A stretch of 64,000 nucleotides of DNA from Massilia agrisoli. GTDB lineage: Bacteria > Pseudomonadota > Gammaproteobacteria > Burkholderiales > Burkholderiaceae_D. Of this stretch, positions 58,307-64,000 are shown one piece after another. The notes below the pieces were generated by a model. It saw only the letters and a list, made by a program, of their open reading frames with translations. It searched no databases and was not told the DNA's origin. Both the position numbers and the translations under genes were made by a program. The stretch covers positions 372,001 to 436,000 of the forward strand of contig NZ_JAJHPV010000004.1 of assembly GCF_020831365.1 (NCBI RefSeq), given 5' to 3'. How positions within the stretch are numbered: position 1 is the first letter of the stretch; the number at the start of each line of letters is the position of its first letter.

Positions 58307-58996
58307 TTAAAAACGTTCGATGCCAGCCGCGCGCGCGGTGGCGATGTGAGGTTCTGGCTCGGCCGCGTAGCGTGCGCCGCGCGCCTTGAGCGCCAGCCAG
58401 CGTGCCGCCTTGACGCCAAGGACGACCAGCGCCCAGCCCCACAGCAGCGGGTCGAGCAGCGCGTCCCACAGGTTGCCCGTAGGGAGACGCAGGATCGAGT
58501 ACAGCGCAAGCGCGCCCAGTGCAAGCAGGGCGTGCTGCCGGGCCCGGCCAAGGACGGCGGCCAGCGCGCAGCCTGCGGCGGCCAGCAGCGCCGCGACCGG
58601 CGCAGCGTAGGGACTGAAGCCCCAGTAGTACAGGCCCAGCGACAGCAGGCCGAAGGCGTCGAGGTAGAGCACAAGGCCTGCGGCGGCGATGATGGCCGCA
58701 AGCGGGGCCGGCAGGGCGGTGGCCGGGGCCGCACCCGGCCGTGAGCTGATGAGCTTGAGCACGCAGCAACCGAGCAGTACCCCGCTTGGCCACTGGAAAG
58801 CCAGCACCAGCCAGTACGCGGGCGATGCCTCGCCGGGCAGCGCCATCAGTGCGGCAGAGGCCAGCAGCACGGCGCCGGCCAGGCGGCTTGAACGGCGCCA
58901 GGCCGCAGGCAGCAGGGCGGTTACCAGCGTCGCGAGGACGATGGCCCATGCCAGCCGGCCATAGAAGAACTGCCAATCGAGTGCGGGAAGTTCCAT
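58307..58996 (-). CDS. Hypothetical polytopic membrane protein
   Basis: 229-residue, very hydrophobic protein with about six helices and a positively charged C-terminal tail (ALKARGARYAAEPEPHIATA). No family recognised. The TAA stop of the sialidase-like gene overlaps its ATG (TAATG), so the two are translated together. It probably works with the next membrane protein and the sialidase-like product, for example in handling an exported glycan, but this is inference. Confidence 0.65.
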   Translation of the reverse strand: MELPALDWQFFYGRLAWAIVLATLVTALLPAAWRRSSRLAGAVLLASAALMALPGEASPAYWLVLAFQWPSGVLLGCCVLKLISSRPGAAPATALPAPLAAIIAAAGLVLYLDAFGLLSLGLYYWGFSPYAAPVAALLAAAGCALAAVLGRARQHALLALGALALYSILRLPTGNLWDALLDPLLWGWALVVLGVKAARWLALKARGARYAAEPEPHIATARAAGIERF

Positions 58997-60186
58997 TACA
59001 AAATCTCCCTGAATTCGAGGTCAAGAATGTGGTGCGCGATCGCCTCGCGCCGCGAGGTGAAGGTGATGTGCAGCTCGTTGCCGATCTGCTGCAAGGCGGG
59101 ATAGGAAAATTCTTCGCCGTGCTTGCCGTGGGCCACGTCCATCACGTGTTTCCAGTTGCGCGCGTCCTTGGCGATGGACAGGCGCAGCATGTTGCGCGAC
59201 GACCCGCCCGGCACGACGTGGTTGTGCAGCAGCAGGATGCTGCCATTGCTTAAGCGGATGGCGCTGAGCGAGGTGCTGTGGTTCGGCAAGTCGAGCGAGG
59301 GCATGTCCGACCAGCTGAGGCCGCCGTCGCGGCTGTGGGCGTGCTGCACCCGCTGTTCGTCGCTGGCGTCGCGCATCCAGGCGTGGACTTCCGAATCCGA
59401 GAACGGAACGATGGTGGGTTGCAGGGCAGTGGTGCGGTTGCCGATGCGCGTGACCCAGTCCGGGTCGCCGTTGCGGTCGAACGCCAGCATCATCGGGTAC
59501 TTGATGCCAATCTCGAAATACAGCGGCAATCCCCAGCCGCCGTTGGCGAGGCTGACGGGGTTTGTGCGGACCAGCACGCTGGTATTGAACAGCGGCGACA
59601 TCGGCAATACCCGCTTGACGGCAAAGCTGTCGCCGTCGTCCGACGATGCAAGCTGTACAACACGGGCCGCCGCCCATCCGCCCAGGCCCGTTGCGACCAC
59701 GAACAGGTTGACCTGGCCGTCGGCCGAGGTCCAGGCGACCGGGTTGCCGATACGGCGCACGCCGAAGCCCAGCGCCGCTCCCAGCGAATCGCGGCTGGCG
59801 ACCTCCCATGGCTGGCCCCATTTTCCGCCGGCCCAGCGCGATGCGTAGACCTTGACGTCCGGCCCGCTTTCGCGGCTGCCGGCCCACCAGAAGACAATCA
59901 TTTTTCCGCCGCCCAGGGGCGCCATCGCGCTGGCGTGCGCCGATGGCACGTTGGGCGGCATGGGAATCAGCGAGGAGGAGCGCGCCGTCAGCCTGACACT
60001 TGGCGGCTCGACAAGTTCCAGCAAGGCGGGGGATGTGCCGTGCTCGACGTCGCGCGACCAGCGCATCCATTCCGACGCGACCACCGCCAGCACGATCGCG
60101 GCACAGGCGAGCGCCAGCCAGCGCGTACTGCGGGCTCTGCCTTGATGGGGGTTGTGTGGGTGTGCCGAGGGTGACAAGGATGTCAT
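58996..60186 (-). CDS. Exo-sialidase-like protein with N-terminal membrane anchor
   Basis: 396-residue protein. One membrane segment near the N-terminus (STRWLALACAAIVLAVVASE, about residues 20-39) makes it anchored or secreted. The rest is a beta-propeller of sialidase/BNR type: GGGKMIVFWWAGSRESGPD, WTSADGQVNLFVVATGLGGW, RDGGLSWSDMPSLDLPNHST and SRREAIAHHILDLEFREI. Asp-box-like SxDxGxxW appears once well (SRDGGLSW). An Arg-rich sialidase triad cannot be confirmed. AAGGAAG precedes the ATG. First gene of a three-gene operon. Confidence 0.75.
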   Translation of the reverse strand: MTSLSPSAHPHNPHQGRARSTRWLALACAAIVLAVVASEWMRWSRDVEHGTSPALLELVEPPSVRLTARSSSLIPMPPNVPSAHASAMAPLGGGKMIVFWWAGSRESGPDVKVYASRWAGGKWGQPWEVASRDSLGAALGFGVRRIGNPVAWTSADGQVNLFVVATGLGGWAAARVVQLASSDDGDSFAVKRVLPMSPLFNTSVLVRTNPVSLANGGWGLPLYFEIGIKYPMMLAFDRNGDPDWVTRIGNRTTALQPTIVPFSDSEVHAWMRDASDEQRVQHAHSRDGGLSWSDMPSLDLPNHSTSLSAIRLSNGSILLLHNHVVPGGSSRNMLRLSIAKDARNWKHVMDVAHGKHGEEFSYPALQQIGNELHITFTSRREAIAHHILDLEFREIL

Positions 60187-60419
60187 TCCGCTTCCTTTAC
60201 GCGCGCGAATTACCGAACGAGCGCGGTAAGGGAAGTCGGCTCTTACGGATTCTTACGTCAGAATTTACCTAACCGTAAGGGCCGTATCCTACAATAAAGA
60301 GAGCCTCGGGGAAACGATTATCGATGCGTGGTGGATATTTCGGGACAACAAAGGGCGCAATGCGCCGCCCGGCAAGGCACGCAAGGCGCGCCGCCGGGGG
60401 GCAGGAAATGCGCAGGTGT
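60187..60419. other. Intergenic region with TTACG repeats
   Basis: No gene visible. Around 60244-60281 the sequence contains CTTACGG and CCGTAAG as an inverted pair plus further TTACG copies, upstream of the sialidase-like operon on the minus strand. This may be a regulator-binding region; no family of regulator can be named. Confidence 0.35.
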
Positions 60420-62618
60420 TTATAAATAGGCAGGCATTTTTGGCAACAGCTTGTCGAGCGTAATCGGGTACTCGCGCACGCGCACGCCGGTGGCGTTGTA
60501 AATGGCATTGGCAATCGCCGCGCCCACGCCGCAGATGCCCAGTTCGCCGACGCCTTTGGCCTTCATCGGTGAGGACATCGGGTCGGTTTCGTCGAGGAAG
60601 ATGACATCCTGGTGCGGTATGTCGGCATGGACGGGCACCTCGTAGCCGGCCAGGTCATGGTTGACGAAGAAGCCGGAGCGCTTGTCCACCACCAGTTCTT
60701 CCATCAGCGCGGCGCCCGCGCCCATGGTCATCGCGCCAATCACCTGGCTGCGTGCCGACTTGGGGTTGAGGATACGGCCGGCAGCGCAGACGGCAAGCAT
60801 CCGGCGGATGCGCGTTTCACCGGTGGCCATGTCGACGCCCACTTCGACAAAGTGCGCGCCAAACGTCGATTGCTGGAACTTCTTGTCGAGGTCGCCATAT
60901 TCCATCGTGTCTTCAGCCACCAGTTCGCCTGCCTCGGCGGCCTGCCGCAAGGGCACCGTGCGGCCACCGGCGCGAACTGACCCGTCGGCAAATTGCGCCT
61001 CCGCGGCGCTGACGCCCAGTTTCTGGGCTACCGCCTCGCGCAGCTTGACGCAGGCGGCGTAGACGCCCGCGGTGGAGCTGTTGGCGCCCCATTGGCCGCC
61101 CGAGCCTGCCGACACCGGGAAGGCGGAGTCGCCCAGGCGCACCACGACTTGTTCAATCGGCACGCCCATCATTTCAGCGGCGGTCTGGGCGATGATGGTG
61201 TAGCTGCCGGTACCGATGTCGGTCATATCGGTCTCGACAGTGACGACGCCCTGGCGGTCCAGGCGCACCCGGGCTGCCGATTTCATCACCAGGTTGTTGC
61301 GGAACGCGGACGCCACCCCCATGCCGACCAGCCACTGGCCGTCGCGGGCCGTTCCCGGCTGCGCCTTGCGCGCATTCCAGCCGAAGCGCTCGGCGCCGAT
61401 GCGCATGCAGTCGATCAGACGGCGTTGCGAAAAGCGGCGGTCCGGGTGTTCGGGATCGACCTTGGTATCGTTCAGGATGCGGAAGGTAACCGGGTCGATC
61501 TTGAGCTTTTCGGCCATCTCGTCCATGGCGATTTCCAGTGCCATCATGCCGGGCGCTTCACCGGGCGCGCGCATCGCATTGCCTTCCGGGAGGTCGAGCA
61601 CCGCCAGCCGGGTGGCCGTCATGCGGCCGGCGCCGGCGTACAGAAGCCGGGTTTGCTGGACGGCGTTTTCCGGTCCGCCGCCAGGCAGGTCGCCCGACCA
61701 TGATTCATGGCCCATCGCGGTAATCTTGCCATCGCGCGTGGCGCCGATGCGGATGCGCTGGATGGTCGCCGGACGGTGGGTGGTGTTGTTGAAGATCAGC
61801 GGACGTGGCAGCGCAACCTTCACCGGGCGCTTTGCCGCGCGCGCGCCGAGCGACGCCAGCAAGGCTTCCGAGCGCAGGAACAGCTTTCCGCCAAAGCCGC
61901 CGCCGATGAAGGGCGACACCAGGCGCACGTTTTCCTTCGGCATGCCGAGCGTCTTCGCCAGGTCGCCCTTGCTCCAGTCGATCATCTGGTTCGACGTCCA
62001 CACGGTCAGCTTGTCGCCGTCCCATGACGCGATCGAGGCGTGCGGCTCCATCATTGCGTGCGACTGGTCGGGCGTGGTGTAGCTGGCGTCCAGCTTCACG
62101 GGCGCCGCGGCAAAGGCGCCGGCGAAGTCGCCTGCCTTGCTGTCGGCATCCTTGGCCTTCGGCTTGGTGGCCGACGACTTCGCCTTGGCGAGGTCGAACG
62201 CGCCTTTCTCTTTGGTGTATTTCACGCGGATCAGGTTCGATGCCGCGCGCGCCTGTTCGAAGGTGTCGGCCACCACCAGTGCAATCGCCTGGTGGTAATG
62301 CTGGATTTCTGGTCCGCCCAACAACTTTGCGGTGTTGAAATTGCCCTTGCCCAGCTTGCCCGCGGTCGAGGCGGTAACGATGGTGATGACGCCCGGCGCG
62401 CGTTTGGCTTCGTCGACATTCATCGATGCGATGCGGCCCTTTGCGATGCCCGCGCCGAGCACATAACCATAGGCGGCGTTGGGCGCGGCCTGGTGCTGCT
62501 CATGCGCGTAAGGCGCAGTGCCGCTGGCCTTGAGCGGGCCGTCAACGCGGTCGACGGGGCGGCCGACCACTTTCAGCTGGTCGATGGGATTGGTGGTCGC
62601 AGGAGTAGTAAATTTCAT
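60420..62618 (-). CDS. Aldehyde oxidoreductase molybdenum-binding subunit (PaoC-like)
   Basis: Large subunit of a xanthine-dehydrogenase-family enzyme, 732 residues. It holds the molybdenum cofactor region: VSPFIGGGFGGKLFLRSEAL, MRAPGEAPGMMALEIAMDEM, GTGSYTIIAQTAAEMMGVPI, SAGSGGQWGANSSTAGVY and AKGVGELGICGVGAAIANAI, where the Glu of GVGELG is the catalytic base. The start is ATG at 62618. Overall it resembles periplasmic aldehyde oxidoreductase PaoABC (formerly YagTSR). It lies 4 bases after the FAD subunit gene; the set reads in one operon. Confidence 0.93.
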   Translation of the reverse strand: MKFTTPATTNPIDQLKVVGRPVDRVDGPLKASGTAPYAHEQHQAAPNAAYGYVLGAGIAKGRIASMNVDEAKRAPGVITIVTASTAGKLGKGNFNTAKLLGGPEIQHYHQAIALVVADTFEQARAASNLIRVKYTKEKGAFDLAKAKSSATKPKAKDADSKAGDFAGAFAAAPVKLDASYTTPDQSHAMMEPHASIASWDGDKLTVWTSNQMIDWSKGDLAKTLGMPKENVRLVSPFIGGGFGGKLFLRSEALLASLGARAAKRPVKVALPRPLIFNNTTHRPATIQRIRIGATRDGKITAMGHESWSGDLPGGGPENAVQQTRLLYAGAGRMTATRLAVLDLPEGNAMRAPGEAPGMMALEIAMDEMAEKLKIDPVTFRILNDTKVDPEHPDRRFSQRRLIDCMRIGAERFGWNARKAQPGTARDGQWLVGMGVASAFRNNLVMKSAARVRLDRQGVVTVETDMTDIGTGSYTIIAQTAAEMMGVPIEQVVVRLGDSAFPVSAGSGGQWGANSSTAGVYAACVKLREAVAQKLGVSAAEAQFADGSVRAGGRTVPLRQAAEAGELVAEDTMEYGDLDKKFQQSTFGAHFVEVGVDMATGETRIRRMLAVCAAGRILNPKSARSQVIGAMTMGAGAALMEELVVDKRSGFFVNHDLAGYEVPVHADIPHQDVIFLDETDPMSSPMKAKGVGELGICGVGAAIANAIYNATGVRVREYPITLDKLLPKMPAYL

Positions 62619-62622
62619 GACG

Positions 62623-63576
62623 TCAGCCTTTCTTCGCCTGGGCCATCGCCGCGGCGAGGGTGCGCTGGACCAGGGGTACCTTGTACGCGTTATCGTGGGT
62701 CGGCCTGGCGCCGGCGAGCAACTGGTCGGCCACCGCCGTGGCGCCCTTGGGCATGTTCTGCTCGGCTGCTTCAACCCGCCATGGCCGGTGCGCGACGCCG
62801 CCAAGGGCGACCCGTCCGGTGCCGTCTGGCTGGATGACTGCCGCAACCGAGACCAGTGCAAACGCATACGAGGAACGGTCGCGCACCTTGCGGTAGACGT
62901 GTGCGCCGCCAAGCGGCTTGGGCAGCTTGACGCCGGTGATCAGTTCGCCAGGCTCCAGCGCGGTTTCGATGTGCGGCGTATTGCCGGGCAGGCGGTGAAA
63001 GGCGGCAATCGGTATCACGCGCGCCGATCCGTTGGGGCGGATCGTCTCGACCTCGGCATCGAGCAGGCGCATGGCAATGGCCATGTCGCTCGGATGCGTG
63101 GCGATGCAGGCATCGCTGGCGCCGACGATCGCGTGGTTGCGGCTGAAGCCGCCGATGGCGGAGCAGCCGCTGCCCGGCTGGCGCTTGTTGCAGGGCTGGT
63201 TGGTGTCGTAGAAGTAGGGGCAGCGCGTGCGCTGCAGCAGGTTGCCGGCGGTGGTGGCCACATTGCGCAACTGGGGCGACGCGCCTGCTAGCAATGCGCG
63301 CGACAGCACCGCGTAATCGCGGCGGATGCGGGCGTCGGCGGCAAGGTCGGTATTGCGCACCAGTGCGCCGACGCGCAGGCCGCCTTCCGGCGTCGCTTCA
63401 ATCTTGTCGAAGCCGAGGCCGTTGACGTCGATCAGGTGGCCCGGCGTTTCGATCTCGAGCTTCATCAGGTCGAGCAGGTTGGTGCCGCCGGCGATGAATT
63501 TGGCGCCCGGCGTGCGCGCCGCGGCGGCGGCCGCTTCGGCGGGCGAGGCGGCGCGCTGGTAGGTGAAGGCCCTCAT
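62623..63576 (-). CDS. Aldehyde oxidoreductase FAD-binding subunit (PaoB-like)
   Basis: Medium subunit of 317 residues. It has the FAD-binding [20 protein letters not shown] at the N-terminus, and the Cys-rich loop [20 protein letters not shown] followed by GCSAIGG that carries an extra iron-sulfur cluster in PaoB and is missing in typical xanthine dehydrogenases. This loop makes the Pao-type call firm. The ATG at 63576 overlaps the stop of the small subunit gene by 4 bases. Confidence 0.93.
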   Translation of the reverse strand: MRAFTYQRAASPAEAAAAAARTPGAKFIAGGTNLLDLMKLEIETPGHLIDVNGLGFDKIEATPEGGLRVGALVRNTDLAADARIRRDYAVLSRALLAGASPQLRNVATTAGNLLQRTRCPYFYDTNQPCNKRQPGSGCSAIGGFSRNHAIVGASDACIATHPSDMAIAMRLLDAEVETIRPNGSARVIPIAAFHRLPGNTPHIETALEPGELITGVKLPKPLGGAHVYRKVRDRSSYAFALVSVAAVIQPDGTGRVALGGVAHRPWRVEAAEQNMPKGATAVADQLLAGARPTHDNAYKVPLVQRTLAAAMAQAKKG

Positions 63577-64000
63577 GCTGTCCTCCCGGCTACTTCGGTG
63601 ATCGCATCGACGATGTTCGAGTACGCGCCGCAGCGGCAGATGTTGCCGCTCATGCGCTCGCGGATTTCTTCGGCCGACAGCAGCGGACGCGCGTTGAGGT
63701 CGGCGCTGACATGGCTTGGAATGCCTTGCTTGATTTCGTCCAGCACCGAGACGGCCGAGCAGATCTGGCCGGGCGTGCAGTAGCCGCACTGGAAGCCGTC
63801 GTGCTTGATGAAGGCGGCCTGCATCGGATGCAAGTTGTCCTTGCCGCCAAGTCCTTCGATGGTGGTGACCTTCGAACCGTTGTGCATCACGGCGAGGGTG
63901 AGGCAGGAATTGATGCGGCGGCCGTCGACGATGACGGTGCAGGCGCCGCACTGGCCGTGATCGCAGCCTTTTTTGGTGCCGGTCATCTGCAGGTTCTCGC
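63573..64000 (-). CDS. Aldehyde oxidoreductase iron-sulfur subunit (PaoA-like), C-terminal part
   Basis: Small [2Fe-2S] subunit, cut by the right edge of the window. About 142 codons are visible, starting in the [17 protein letters not shown] region with three cluster Cys, followed by [40 protein letters not shown] and [20 protein letters not shown] with the second cluster. The N-terminal ferredoxin part and, if exported as in PaoABC, a Tat signal would lie beyond 64000. First gene of the paoABC-like operon in this reading. Confidence 0.93.
   Translation of the reverse strand, partial: ENLQMTGTKKGCDHGQCGACTVIVDGRRINSCLTLAVMHNGSKVTTIEGLGGKDNLHPMQAAFIKHDGFQCGYCTPGQICSAVSVLDEIKQGIPSHVSADLNARPLLSAEEIRERMSGNICRCGAYSNIVDAITEVAGRTA

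Overview
The window looks like the chromosome of a GC-rich betaproteobacterium, most likely of the Oxalobacteraceae (Massilia/Duganella/Janthinobacterium type). This is inferred from protein character, gene content and about 65% GC, without any database search. It has three parts: a large flagellar locus with a sugar-modification island, a mixed housekeeping stretch, and a short degenerate tRNA-linked island followed by more core genes.

Positions 1-24957 hold a nearly complete flagellar locus in several operons. On the minus strand lie flgBCDE, a FlgJ-type wall hydrolase, flgM-flgN, motA-motB, fliA, fliL, fliK, a fliT-like gene, fliS, fliD and fliJIHGFE. Facing away are fliMNPQR-flhB-flhA. 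They converge on a second FliK-like gene and one flagellin gene. The flagellin-side order (fliD, fliS, fliT-like, fliK, fliL, sigma-28, motA, motB) matches the lafBCDEFSTU order of lateral or Flag-2 systems. No lafK regulator sits between fliM and fliE, and FliM lacks the usual CheY-binding N-terminus.

Positions 25131-36061 form a candidate flagellin-glycosylation island. It encodes a sugar aminotransferase, a TPR-OGT-like glycosyltransferase, a WbqC-family protein, a methyltransferase, a propeller glycosidase-like protein and a GNAT acetyltransferase. A separate operon encodes an acyl carrier protein, an SDR reductase, an AMP-forming ligase, a PglD/NeuD-like sugar N-acyltransferase and a deleted methyltransferase. 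A simple model is that an acid is activated, loaded on the carrier, reduced and placed on an amino sugar, which the OGT-like enzyme then attaches to the Ser/Thr/Ala-rich centre of the flagellin.

Positions 36266-51111 carry dusA, a chemoreceptor, two tandem TonB-C-like secreted proteins, a lipoprotein, an MFS exporter with a cysteine-rich HTH regulator and a palindromic operator, a FucP-like sugar transporter, small hypotheticals, a periplasmic cache protein, tRNA-His, murI, class I fumarase, yqhA and acs.

Positions 51249-54224 are tRNA-Ser(GGA) followed by the scar of an integrated element: a 25-bp direct repeat of the tRNA 3' end, inverted tRNA-end copies with hairpins, a broken P4-type integrase and a low-GC DUF262 gene, closed by a second copy of the tRNA terminator block. 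Positions 54496-64000 hold an OPT transporter, a JmjC-like cupin, a sialidase-like protein with two membrane proteins, and a PaoABC-type molybdenum aldehyde oxidoreductase that leaves the window on the right.
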